DNA from: Tritonibacter mobilis | GTDB taxonomy: Bacteria > Pseudomonadota > Alphaproteobacteria > Rhodobacterales > Rhodobacteraceae | Assembly (NCBI RefSeq): GCF_001681715.1 | Contig: NZ_LNWY01000003.1 | Coordinates: 124,001 to 188,000 of the forward strand | Length of the DNA: 64,000 nt | Direction: 5' to 3' | In this document: piece after piece, positions 53,656 through 63,114 of the stretch | Layout of the letters: every line of letters starts with the position of its first letter | How positions within the stretch are numbered: position 1 is the first letter of the stretch | Translations under genes and position numbers: made by a program | Notes under the pieces: model-generated | The model's database searches: none | What the model was told of the DNA's origin: nothing | Seen by the model: the letters and a program-made list of their open reading frames with translations, nothing else

Positions 53656-55446
53656 ATGGGCAAGAACCAGATGGACCTGCACCGGCGCAGCCGCATGCTC
53701 TATCGCCGGTCGGCGCGACCGGGCAGTTTGCGTGATCCGCCGTCTTCCTTGGATCTGGGCAATCTCCACCAGCAGCATTTGGAAAATATCGCGCGGCTTC
53801 AGAACACCCGCCGCGCGGCCCGGTTGCAGCGGATCGGTACTGAGCGCCCCGATCAGGATATTCTTGCCCTGCGTCCTCCTGCCTTTTGGTTGCGGCATCA
53901 GGCGGTGCCGTTGGAAACCTTGGGACATACTGCTCTGATACTGATGGCAGATCCCACGGGCTTACCTGCGTTAAAACAAGAGCTTGCGGGGCATTTTCAC
54001 GACCTTGTTCCCATACCGACCCCCGCGGCAGAGATTGAGGCGACCCTGCTTCAGGTCTTTCGCCAAAAGATGACGCAAGCGGCATCCAACAGCGTCCCCC
54101 CTGCTCTCAGTTGCCGGACGTTTGACTATCAAGCAGCCCGCGCCCCGGCCTTTGCGATTGCGGCGCTGTTTGTGCTGTTCTCCTTGCTTGTTCCACAGGT
54201 CGTCATCGCTTTTCTGACCTTTGGTGCGTTGTTGACCTTGGTATTGTTCACGAGCCTCAGGATCACCGGTCTGCTGGCGGCCAGGCGCGCGAACCCGCCC
54301 AAGATTGAGCCCCAGAACGCAACCCCCATGATCTCCATGTTGGTGCCGCTTTATCGCGAGGCGGAAATTGGCAGACATTTGTTGCGCCGCCTGTGTCGCC
54401 TCACCTACCCTCGCGCCCGCATGGAAGTGCTCTTGGTGCTGGAAGAAAGCGATGAGGTCACGCGCAATGCGGTGAAATGCGCCGATCTCCCCGACTGGTT
54501 TCGGGTAGTTGAGGTGCCGGGTGATGGCTCTCTTACCACCAAACTTCGGGCCATGAACTACGCGCTGAACTTCTGCCATGGCGAGATCATCGGCATTTGG
54601 GATGCAGAAGATGCGCCAGAACCAGACCAACTGGAAATCGCCGCGCAAGCGTTTTCCCACGCGCCCCCCGAAGTGGCCTGTTTCCAAGGGGTTCTGGATT
54701 TCTATAACCCCACCCGCAATCTGATCTCGCGTTGCTTTACGCTCGAATATGCGGGCTGGTTTCGGGTTCTGTTACAAGGCATCGCGCGGCTGGGGCTGGT
54801 GGTTCCATTGGGCGGGACCACCCTGTTCATCCGCCGCGATGCCTTAGAGGGCCTCGGCGCGTGGGATGCACACAACGTCACCGAGGACGCCGATCTTGGC
54901 GTGCGCCTTGCCCGCGCAGGCTATCGCACAGAGATGCTGCCCACGACCACCTATGAAGAAGCCAACAGCCGCATCACCCCATGGATCAAGCAACGTTCCC
55001 GTTGGCTCAAGGGGTTTATGATGACCTATCTGGTGCATATGCGCGCCCCCACCCAGCTGCTGCGCGATATCGGCTGGTGGCGTTTTTTGGGCGTTCAGGC
55101 GTTCTTCCTCGGCACCTTGGGACAATTTTTATTGGCCCCGGTGTTGTGGAGTTTCTGGCTGGTCGCACTGGGCCTGCCACATCCGCTAGAGGGTGCGCTG
55201 CCGCCCGGAGCGCTGCACGTCACCGCCGGGGCGCTTGTGGTCTTTGAGGTGCTTAACTTTTGCATCTGGATCAGCGGTGCGCGCGCATCAGGTCGCCCGT
55301 TGTTCGCGTTTTGCGCCCCGTTGATGCCACTCTATTTTGCGCTTGGCTGTTTTGCCGCCTACAAAGCCCTGTGGGAGGTTTTTGCCGCTCCCTTCTTTTG
55401 GGACAAGACCGCTCACGGTGATCACGGCGGCACGGCGGAGGAGTAA
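53656..55446 (+). CDS. GT2 glycosyltransferase with GspE-N/MshEN-like N-terminal domain
   Basis: 596 residues. Residues about 45-135 (LQNTRRAARLQRIGTER, PPAFWLRHQAVPLETLGHTALILMADPT, PIPTPAAEIEATLL) resemble the N-terminal domain of type II secretion ATPases, as in E. coli NfrB. Two helices follow (about 160-205), then a GT2 domain: DAEDAPEPDQL, VTEDADLG and QRSRWLKG, the DxD, TED and QxxRW motifs of processive synthases, and three C-terminal helices. It should make or export a polysaccharide at the inner membrane. The product is unknown. Confidence 0.82.
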   Translation: MGKNQMDLHRRSRMLYRRSARPGSLRDPPSSLDLGNLHQQHLENIARLQNTRRAARLQRIGTERPDQDILALRPPAFWLRHQAVPLETLGHTALILMADPTGLPALKQELAGHFHDLVPIPTPAAEIEATLLQVFRQKMTQAASNSVPPALSCRTFDYQAARAPAFAIAALFVLFSLLVPQVVIAFLTFGALLTLVLFTSLRITGLLAARRANPPKIEPQNATPMISMLVPLYREAEIGRHLLRRLCRLTYPRARMEVLLVLEESDEVTRNAVKCADLPDWFRVVEVPGDGSLTTKLRAMNYALNFCHGEIIGIWDAEDAPEPDQLEIAAQAFSHAPPEVACFQGVLDFYNPTRNLISRCFTLEYAGWFRVLLQGIARLGLVVPLGGTTLFIRRDALEGLGAWDAHNVTEDADLGVRLARAGYRTEMLPTTTYEEANSRITPWIKQRSRWLKGFMMTYLVHMRAPTQLLRDIGWWRFLGVQAFFLGTLGQFLLAPVLWSFWLVALGLPHPLEGALPPGALHVTAGALVVFEVLNFCIWISGARASGRPLFAFCAPLMPLYFALGCFAAYKALWEVFAAPFFWDKTAHGDHGGTAEE

Positions 55447-55447
55447 G

Positions 55448-56098
55448 TCAGCCGCCGCGCGCGCCTGCGTCCTGCTTCAGGCGCGTGGTGAAAGCGACCG
55501 AGATATGATCCTTCAACGCTTGCCCAGCTGCAGCCTCGTCCCGGTTGGCGATGGCTGCGACGATTGCCTTATGCTCGTCTTGCGCAATACGCCCGCGCCC
55601 TTCGGCTGCCAATGATGTGGTGGCCATCAACGCCATTGAGCGATGCACCAAATCCAGCTGCTGCACCAGATAGCGGTTGTGTGAGGCCAGATGGATTTGC
55701 TGATGAAACCGCCGGTTTGCCTTGGCAAGCTCTACCGGTTTGTCGACCAGCGCGTCATCTGCCGCGACCATATCGCGCAGAACCTGCACTTCCTCATCGG
55801 TGGCATGGCGCGCAGCCAGCGCAGCCGCCAGCCCTTCTAGCTCGCGCCGCACCACATACAGCTCGGCCATCTGGTTGTGATCGAGCGAGGCCACAATCAG
55901 CGAACGGCCATCGCGTTCCAGCAAGCTCTGGGTTTCAAGCCGTTGCAATGCCTCGCGAATAGGGGTGCGCGACACGCCAAATCGATCGGCCAGATCGTTC
56001 TCCACCAGACGGTCGCCGGGTTTGAACATTCCAACGTCGATGGCGTCGAGGATCAGCCCATAGGCGTCTTTCTGGGTGCTGTTCTTCGTCTGGCTCAT
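55448..56098 (-). CDS. GntR-family regulator, FCD type
   Basis: 216 residues. Winged helix-turn-helix KPGDRLVENDLADRFGVSRTPIREALQRLE, followed by the FadR C-terminal domain with the metal-binding FHQQIHLASHN and HKAIVAAIANRDE-type segments. Effectors are usually organic acids. ATG 56098 has GGAGGG about ten bases upstream; an ATG six codons earlier (56116) is possible. Its end is one base from the glycosyltransferase end. Confidence 0.92.
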   Translation of the reverse strand: MSQTKNSTQKDAYGLILDAIDVGMFKPGDRLVENDLADRFGVSRTPIREALQRLETQSLLERDGRSLIVASLDHNQMAELYVVRRELEGLAAALAARHATDEEVQVLRDMVAADDALVDKPVELAKANRRFHQQIHLASHNRYLVQQLDLVHRSMALMATTSLAAEGRGRIAQDEHKAIVAAIANRDEAAAGQALKDHISVAFTTRLKQDAGARGG

Positions 56099-56224
56099 CG
56101 GCGCTTTGCCCTCCATTGCACCGCCACTTTCTACGCTTTGCCAGCGCTGCGATCAAGTCTGAGGCGGAATGCGCCTCATGCTAATCCATTGCGAATCCGA
56201 GACATAGCGCCTAGGTCTCGGATT

Positions 56225-56869
56225 ATGGTCAAGCAATCCTTCTCTCATGTCGAACATTGGGTGTTCGATCTCGACAATACGCTCTATCACCCTTCGGCCC
56301 GACTGTTTGACCAGATCGAGGCGAAGATGATCACGTATGTGATGGACACGCTCGGGATCGATCATGGTGCGGCGGACAAGCTGCGCGGCGATTATTGGCG
56401 CAATCACGGCACCACGCTGGCGGGGTTGATGCAGGAACACAGTATCGACCCCGATCCGTTTCTGGTGGCGGTGCACGATATCTCGCTCGACCATCTGGAG
56501 CCTGATCAGATGTTGGCAGGCCATATCAAAGCCTTGCCGGGGCGCAAAATTGTCTACACCAATGGCTCTGCCCCCTATGCGGAGCGCGTTCTGGCCGCGC
56601 GGGGGCTCTCGGGGCTGTTTGACGGCATCTACGGCGTTGAGCACGCAGATTATCGCCCAAAACCAGAGCGCAGCGCCTTTGAACGGGTGTTTGCGCAAGC
56701 CGGTGTCGAGACCGCCAAGGCGGCGATGTTTGAGGATGACCCGCGCAATTTGACCGCGCCGCATGCGATGGGCATGCGTACGGTGCATGTGGCACCCGAG
56801 GTCTTTGAGGGCGATCACATCCATCATCACACCATGGATCTGACGGATTTTCTGGGCCACCTGCGGTAG
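56225..56869 (+). CDS. HAD-family pyrimidine 5'-nucleotidase
   Basis: 214 residues. HAD motifs: FDLDNTLYHP with the nucleophile Asp, YTNGS (motif II), KPERSAFE with Lys (motif III) and FEDDPRNL with the acidic pair (motif IV). This set is the usual one in Rhodobacteraceae pyrimidine 5'-nucleotidases (Sdt1-like). The start ATG 56225 gives MVKQSFSHVEHWVFDLDNT; the longer open frame upstream runs antisense through the GntR gene. Confidence 0.9.
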   Translation: MVKQSFSHVEHWVFDLDNTLYHPSARLFDQIEAKMITYVMDTLGIDHGAADKLRGDYWRNHGTTLAGLMQEHSIDPDPFLVAVHDISLDHLEPDQMLAGHIKALPGRKIVYTNGSAPYAERVLAARGLSGLFDGIYGVEHADYRPKPERSAFERVFAQAGVETAKAAMFEDDPRNLTAPHAMGMRTVHVAPEVFEGDHIHHHTMDLTDFLGHLR

Positions 56870-56953
56870 CCTGTCGCAGCGACCAAAATGCACATGTTTT
56901 AGTCATGTTTTGCGCCCTATATCGCAGGGCGACACGACATGACGGAGCCTGAC

Positions 56954-57202
56954 ATGACCGCCTACACCCTGCCGCCGAAGCTCACCACCTTTGAGCGCAT
57001 TATCTTTCGTGTGCCCGTGCTGGGCCGCATCTGGAAAGAGGTGAGCTATGGCGATGAGGGCAACATCTACTACGCGATTGTCACGTTCATCAGCCTCTGG
57101 GGTATTTCCATCATGCTGTTTGGCCTGCCTGGCCTCTATTTGCCCGCACTCGCTCTGGTGCCGGTAATGTGGATCATATTGATCCTGATTTCGCGCGGCT
57201 GA
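56954..57202 (+). CDS. Small membrane protein of unknown function
   Basis: 82 residues. The N-terminal 40 residues are polar (LTTFERIIFRVPVLGRIWKEVSYGDEGN), followed by two membrane helices (YYAIVTFISLWGISIMLFGL and LALVPVMWIILILISRG). Such short proteins are common in roseobacters and are usually left unnamed. ATG 56954 has GGAG seven bases upstream and is preferred to 56939. Confidence 0.7.
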   Translation: MTAYTLPPKLTTFERIIFRVPVLGRIWKEVSYGDEGNIYYAIVTFISLWGISIMLFGLPGLYLPALALVPVMWIILILISRG

Positions 57203-57285
57203 TCCCCTGCGGCACAGAGCCGCTTGTCATTCGCCCGCCCCGCGCCCTATGTCTCCCCTCATAGCAACAGCGCGGGGCCGAGGTG

Positions 57286-58482
57286 ATGAGCGAGACATGT
57301 GACATCCTGATTTCCGGGGGCGGCATTGCCGGGCTGACCGCTGCGGCGACGTTTGCAGCGCGCGGATTTTCCGTGATCTGCGTGGACCCGACGGCCCCTG
57401 TGACCGCGCGCGAGGATGCGGGCGCGGATCTGCGCACCACCGCGTTTCTGCAACCGGCAAAATCACTGTTGGAGGATGCAGGGCTCTGGGCGCGGTTGGC
57501 TCCTTATGCCGCACCTTTGCAGATCATGCGCATTATTGATGCGGGCGGTGCCGAACCCGAACCGCGTGTGGTGCGAGAGTTCAATGCCGCAGAGATTTCC
57601 GAACTGCCGTTTGGTTGGAACCTGCCCAACTGGCTGCTGCGCCGCGAAATGCTGTCGCGCATCAACGAGTTGGCCAATGCGGAATTTCGCCCCGGCGTTG
57701 GCACCCAAAGCCTGTTCACCCGTATGGGAGAGGCCCGTGTAACCCTGAGTGATGGCGCGCGTGTGCGGTGCAAACTGTTGCTGGCCTGTGATGGGCGCGC
57801 CTCCCCCATGCGCGAGGCGGCAGGGATCGAGGTACAGATCACCCGTTACGGACAAAAGGCGCTGGCCTTTGCGGTGACCCATGATCTGCCGCATGAAAAC
57901 GTGTCGACCGAAATTCATCGCACCGGTGGCCCCTTTACGCTGGTGCCCCTGCCGGATCTGGACGGGCGGCCCTCGTCGGCGATTGTCTGGATGGAAACAA
58001 ATGCCAACGCCGACCGGCTCGCAGCCCTTGATGAAGCCGCATTCGAAGGCGAGATGAACACCCGTTCCTGCGGGGTGCTGGGGGCGCTGAAACTGGCCTC
58101 CCGCCGCACCCTTTGGCCCATCATTAGCCAGCGCGCCGAACGTCTGGTGGGCGAGCGTCTGGCATTGATGGCCGAAGCGGCACATGTGGTGCCACCCATC
58201 GGGGCACAGGGGCTTAATATGTCGCTGGCGGATTTGCGAGTGCTGATGGATCTGGTGGAGGCGCACCCCGAGGGACTGGGCGATCAGGCGATGCTGGATG
58301 CCTATGAGAAAGCCCGCCACAGCGATATCAAATTGCGGGTCAGCGGTATTGATCTGCTGAATCGTGCCTCGATGATCGAGGCCCGTCCGCTCAGGGATTT
58401 GCGGGCCGGTGGGCTGAACGCGCTGTACTCCCTGCCGCAGGTGCGCAAGATGCTGATGCAGATGGGACTTGGCGTACGATAG
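57286..58482 (+). CDS. UbiH/UbiF-family FAD hydroxylase
   Basis: 398 residues. N-terminal FAD motif DILISGGGIAGLTAAATFAARGFSV, the ACDGRASPMREAAGI segment (DG motif) and C-terminal GAQGLNMSLADLRVLMDLVEAHPEG with the GD-type FAD region. These flavin monooxygenases hydroxylate ubiquinone precursors; which ring position cannot be told. In many alphaproteobacteria one such enzyme serves several positions. Confidence 0.9.
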   Translation: MSETCDILISGGGIAGLTAAATFAARGFSVICVDPTAPVTAREDAGADLRTTAFLQPAKSLLEDAGLWARLAPYAAPLQIMRIIDAGGAEPEPRVVREFNAAEISELPFGWNLPNWLLRREMLSRINELANAEFRPGVGTQSLFTRMGEARVTLSDGARVRCKLLLACDGRASPMREAAGIEVQITRYGQKALAFAVTHDLPHENVSTEIHRTGGPFTLVPLPDLDGRPSSAIVWMETNANADRLAALDEAAFEGEMNTRSCGVLGALKLASRRTLWPIISQRAERLVGERLALMAEAAHVVPPIGAQGLNMSLADLRVLMDLVEAHPEGLGDQAMLDAYEKARHSDIKLRVSGIDLLNRASMIEARPLRDLRAGGLNALYSLPQVRKMLMQMGLGVR

Positions 58483-58485
58483 AAA

Positions 58486-58547
58486 ACGGGCCTGTCCTAT
58501 GGGACAGACCCGTGCCTCCGGCGGAGGTATTTTTGAAAAAATGAAGG
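58486..58547 (+). repeat. Hairpin plus TATTTTTG repeat, copy 2
   Basis: Hairpin ACGGGCCTGTCC with GGACAG and CCCGT (58486-58513, one unpaired base) followed by CCTCC/GGAGG, then TATTTTTG and AAAAAATGAAGG. It lies at the convergent ends of the UbiH-type and aminotransferase genes and resembles copies at 37785 and 62985. Confidence 0.6.
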
Positions 58548-58551
58548 GGCG

Positions 58552-59676
58552 TCAGAGCACTTGGTCGAGCACGGTTTTCAGCCGCGACAGCGTGCCGTTG
58601 ACGTCATAGAGCTTATCAAGACCAAAGAGGCCAAGGCGGAAGGTCTTAAACCCCTCAGGCTCGTCAACCGCAAGCGGTACGCCTGCGGCGATCTGCATGC
58701 CTTGGTCGGCGAATTTCTTGCCATTCTGGATCTGCGGATCGTCGGTGTAGCTGACCACCACACCTGGCGCGCCAAAGCCTTCGGCCGCCACAGAAGTGAC
58801 GCTTTTTTTTGCGAGCATTTCACGCACACCATTGCCCAGTTTCCACTGCGCCTCGCGCAAGCGTTTGAAACCATATTCTTTGGTCTCCGCCATGGTATCA
58901 CGGAACATGCGCAGCGCATCCGTGGGCATGGTGGCGTGATAAGCGTGGCCGCCATCCTCATAGGCTTGCATGATCGCGCGCCATTTCTTGAGATCGAGGG
59001 CGAAGCTATCGGAGGTGGTCTCGTCCAGTCTCGCAAGCGCACGTTTGGAGAGCATCACCAGCCCCGCAGACGGCGACGCGCTCCAGCCTTTTTGCGGGGC
59101 GGAGATCAGCACATCGACGCCGGTGGCCTTCATATCGACCCAAGCGCAGCCAGATGCGATGCAGTCCAGTACCATCAGCGCGCCGACCTCATGGGCGGCC
59201 TCCGCCATTTGGGTCACGTAGTCATCCGGCAGGATCACACCGGCCGCAGTTTCCACATGGGGCGCAAAAACGACGGCGGGTTTTTGGTCGCGGATCGCCT
59301 TGGTGACCTCCTCGATGGGGGCCGGAGCAAAGGGCGATTGCGCAGTATTGCCGGTCTGGCGCGCCTTCATGACACTGGCGGATTTGGTCAGGCCGCCTGT
59401 TTCAAAAATCTGGCTCCAGCGATAGGAGAACCAGCCATTGCGCACCACCAGCGTGTCCTGATTGCGGGCAAACTGGCGCGCGACCGCCTCCATCGCATAG
59501 GTCCCGCCACCGGGCACCAGCGCGGTCGCATCCGCCTTGTAGACCTCTTTCAGCATGGCGTTGATGTCCAGCATCACCTGCTGGAATTCCTTTGACATGT
59601 GATTGAGGGACCGGTCGGTGAACACCACCGAGAACTCATCCAGACCATCAGGGTCGACTGTATCCAAGAGGGCCAT
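58552..59676 (-). CDS. Class V aminotransferase (alanine/serine-glyoxylate type)
   Basis: 374 residues. PLP-binding lysine in ISAPQKGWSASPSAG, with the Asp of VLDCIASGCAW pairing the pyridine nitrogen; PGGGTYAMEAVARQF is the cofactor phosphate region. The family transfers amino groups from alanine, serine or similar donors to glyoxylate or other keto acids. ATG at 59676 has AAGGAGA upstream. It follows the tandem Lrp genes on the same strand. Confidence 0.88.
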   Translation of the reverse strand: MALLDTVDPDGLDEFSVVFTDRSLNHMSKEFQQVMLDINAMLKEVYKADATALVPGGGTYAMEAVARQFARNQDTLVVRNGWFSYRWSQIFETGGLTKSASVMKARQTGNTAQSPFAPAPIEEVTKAIRDQKPAVVFAPHVETAAGVILPDDYVTQMAEAAHEVGALMVLDCIASGCAWVDMKATGVDVLISAPQKGWSASPSAGLVMLSKRALARLDETTSDSFALDLKKWRAIMQAYEDGGHAYHATMPTDALRMFRDTMAETKEYGFKRLREAQWKLGNGVREMLAKKSVTSVAAEGFGAPGVVVSYTDDPQIQNGKKFADQGMQIAAGVPLAVDEPEGFKTFRLGLFGLDKLYDVNGTLSRLKTVLDQVL

Positions 59677-59798
59677 GAGAAATCTCCTTGCTTCAATAGG
59701 GTCGGCTGGGGCCGGTTATCTCTGTCATGGCAGAGCCGCCCCTCTGGCTCAAGCGCCACGTGGCTACAGCTCTTGTCGCAAAAGCCGTTAAATGCGCA

Positions 59799-60257
59799 TC
59801 AGCCCAAGGGGCCGGGGCGGCGTTCTTCGGACAAGAGCACATTGGCGTCCACATTGCCCGCCCCCGGCAATGTCATGATCCGCCGCCGCAGGACGCGTTC
59901 GAAATCGGCAATGTCGCGGGCAACCACCCGCAGGCGATAATCATAAAACCCCAGTACATGCTCTACCGTCTGTACCTCTGGGATGGCCGAGACCGCGCGT
60001 TCAAAGTCATCAAGGCTGACACGCCCTTTGGTGGCCAGTTTGACGCCGACAAAAACGGTGACACCGAACCCCAGTTTCTCCAGATCAAGATCCAGCACCC
60101 GATGCGACAAAATCCCTGCCTCCTCCAGCCGCTTGATCCGTCGCCATGTGGCGGGCTGGCTGAGGCCAAGCGCGCGGCCAAGTGCGCCTGCGGTCTGGGT
60201 TGCGTCCTCCGACAGGGCCCGCAGGAGCGCCAGATCAATTTCATCCAATTCCGTCAT
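59799..60257 (-). CDS. Lrp/AsnC-family regulator, second of a tandem pair
   Basis: 152 residues. N-terminal helix-turn-helix (LSEDATQTAGALGRALGLSQPATWRRIKRLEEAGIL) and a C-terminal RAM ligand-binding domain (VEHVLGFYDYRLRVVARDIADFE). Its ATG overlaps the upstream Lrp gene by four bases, so the pair forms one operon and may make hetero-oligomers. Confidence 0.93.
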   Translation of the reverse strand: MTELDEIDLALLRALSEDATQTAGALGRALGLSQPATWRRIKRLEEAGILSHRVLDLDLEKLGFGVTVFVGVKLATKGRVSLDDFERAVSAIPEVQTVEHVLGFYDYRLRVVARDIADFERVLRRRIMTLPGAGNVDANVLLSEERRPGPLG

Positions 60258-60709
60258 AGCGGCAGCGCCGTCCGTGTGGTGATCCGCGCCACATGCATCA
60301 GCGCCTCAATATCGGTGATGTTTGGCAGTTGCAGAATACGGTCCCGATACAGCGCCTGATAATGGGCCATATCGCGCGCAATCACGCTGAGGCGCACATC
60401 AACCTGCCCGAGGAAGGTCTGGATCTCCAGCACCTCCGGGATTTCACGCGCGGCGGGGATGAATTCATCAAAAGCGCGTGGGTTGGTCTTATCAAGTGTC
60501 ACCCGCAGTGAGACCTCGACCGCGTAGCCCAAGGCCTGCCAGTCGATGACCGCCCGCGTGCCCTTTACGACACCGCCCTCACGTAACTTCTCCAGCCTGC
60601 GTGACAGGCGCGAGGCGGTGAGTCCCAGCCGGTCTGCCAGATCCGGCAGCGATTGGGTCGGGTCCTCCTGAAGGTTGCGCAATATGCGCCTGTCGAGATC
60701 ATCAAGCAT
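60254..60709 (-). CDS. Lrp/AsnC-family regulator, first of a tandem pair
   Basis: 151 residues. Helix-turn-helix QSLPDLADRLGLTASRLSRRLEKLREGGVV and RAM domain (EVLEIQTFLGQVDVRLSVIARDM). The family senses amino acids, especially leucine and related ones, and often controls an adjacent divergent gene. Here the divergent gene is ilvC, whose start is 137 bases away. Confidence 0.93.
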   Translation of the reverse strand: MLDDLDRRILRNLQEDPTQSLPDLADRLGLTASRLSRRLEKLREGGVVKGTRAVIDWQALGYAVEVSLRVTLDKTNPRAFDEFIPAAREIPEVLEIQTFLGQVDVRLSVIARDMAHYQALYRDRILQLPNITDIEALMHVARITTRTALPL

Positions 60710-60723
60710 GATTGCTACGCTAA

Positions 60724-61869
<1,146 letters not shown>

Positions 61870-61880
61870 GGACCCCGTTT

Positions 61881-61944
61881 GCGGAGCTAAGGCTCCGCAG
61901 CCCGGACCTCTGCAGGGCGCCTCGGGACACCGGGGCGCCTTTTT
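61881..61944 (+). terminator. Two hairpins and intrinsic terminator after ilvC
   Basis: GCGGAGC/GCTCCGC (61881-61887 with 61892-61898) is followed by GGCGCCTCGG/CCGGGGCGCC (61916-61925 with 61930-61939, one G-T pair) and T5 at 61940-61944. Confidence 0.85.
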
Positions 61945-62063
61945 CACGGTGTGACACACTTCGCTCTGGAACGAAGCATGCCTCATTGGCCTTTCCTCGC
62001 ACCAGAGGTCATCTGCCCGCACGGCACCCGAGTTCAGCCAGCGCCCATTGTCAGGAGAAAATC

Positions 62064-62963
62064 ATGCCGGAAATCGCCCCCCGTTACTGGGCCATGGTGG
62101 CCGCCTTAGGTCTCACTTGGGGCGGGACATTCATGGTGGTCGAACTGGCACTGCGCGGGATCACCCCGTTTTGGCTCGCGTCCGGGCGGATCGGATTTGC
62201 GGCGCTGTTGCTGACCGCGGTCTGGGGCCTGCGCGGTTTTCAACTGTTTAAAGAACGCCCAAACTGGTGGATTGTTGTCTTCATTGGCGTTCTTAGCTCC
62301 ACGCTGCCGTTCATCCTGATCAGCTGGGGCTTGCAGCATGTGACCTCCGGTTTTGCCGGTGTCAGCATGTCGGCCATCCCGCTGATGGTTCTGCCGCTGG
62401 CGCATTTCTTCGCCTCAGAACCTCTGACCCTGCGCCGCCTGATCGGTGTGGTCATCGGCTTTTTCGGGGTCGCCCTGCTGATCGGTGGACAAGCTTTTGA
62501 AAGCAACGGCTCCGATCTGGAATGGGCCGGCCGCCTTACCTGCCTGACCGCTGCCGCCTGCTACGCGGTGTCATCCATCTCCATGCGCCGCTTGCCAGAG
62601 GTCGACTCCGTTGGCCTTGCCGCAGTGCTGCTCTTGATCGGCACCCTTGGCATCATCCCCGCCGCATGGATGGTCGAAGGCCCGCCACCCGTCATCTCGT
62701 CAGAAACCTGGATGTGGTTGGCAATTTTAGGTCTGATCCCAACCGCCGGAGCAAACCTGTTGCGCGTCTTGGTCATTCGCGGTGCAGGGCCGACCTTCAT
62801 GAGCCTCACCAATTATCTGGTCCCTGTCTGCGCCGTGTTCTTTGGTGCGGTGTTCCTCAGCGAAGCCCTGCCGGGTACGCTGTTGTGGGCCTTGGCCCTG
62901 ATCCTCGCAGGAGTAGCACTCAGCCAATACGGCGCATTAAAACGTCTGTTTGGCTGGACCTGA
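62064..62963 (+). CDS. EamA-family (DMT) exporter
   Basis: 299 residues and ten membrane helices in two EamA repeats, beginning YWAMVAALGLTWGGTFMVVELAL and, in the second repeat, AGRLTCLTAAACYAVSSISMRR. Members export amino acids and other small metabolites; substrate unknown. ATG 62064 has AGGAGA upstream. It follows ilvC, perhaps a metabolite safety valve; this is inference. Confidence 0.9.
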   Translation: MPEIAPRYWAMVAALGLTWGGTFMVVELALRGITPFWLASGRIGFAALLLTAVWGLRGFQLFKERPNWWIVVFIGVLSSTLPFILISWGLQHVTSGFAGVSMSAIPLMVLPLAHFFASEPLTLRRLIGVVIGFFGVALLIGGQAFESNGSDLEWAGRLTCLTAAACYAVSSISMRRLPEVDSVGLAAVLLLIGTLGIIPAAWMVEGPPPVISSETWMWLAILGLIPTAGANLLRVLVIRGAGPTFMSLTNYLVPVCAVFFGAVFLSEALPGTLLWALALILAGVALSQYGALKRLFGWT

Positions 62964-62984
62964 GGCTCAGGCACTAAGGCAAAA

Positions 62985-63107
62985 CCCCCACTTATTCAGT
63001 TTTTCAAAAATATCCCGGGGGTGAGGGCTTCGCCCGAGGGGGCAGCGCCCCCTCTCGCGCGCCGAGCCAAAGGCTCGGCGCGCGGGTCCGCCCGGACACC
63101 CGGGCGG
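62985..63107. repeat. Dense multi-hairpin element, TATTTTTG repeat copy 3 (inverted)
   Basis: Between the EamA and glmM ends lie five stems: CCCCC/GGGGG around 62986-63021, GGGC/GCCC (63025-63035), GAGGGGGC/GCCCCCTC (63036-63054), a perfect 13-bp stem (63056-63068 with 63072-63084, AAA loop) and CCGCCCGG/CCGGGCGG (63088-63107). On the minus strand the series ends with CCCCCGGGATATTTTTG, related to copies 1 and 2. Confidence 0.7.
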
Positions 63108-63114
63108 AAAAACC

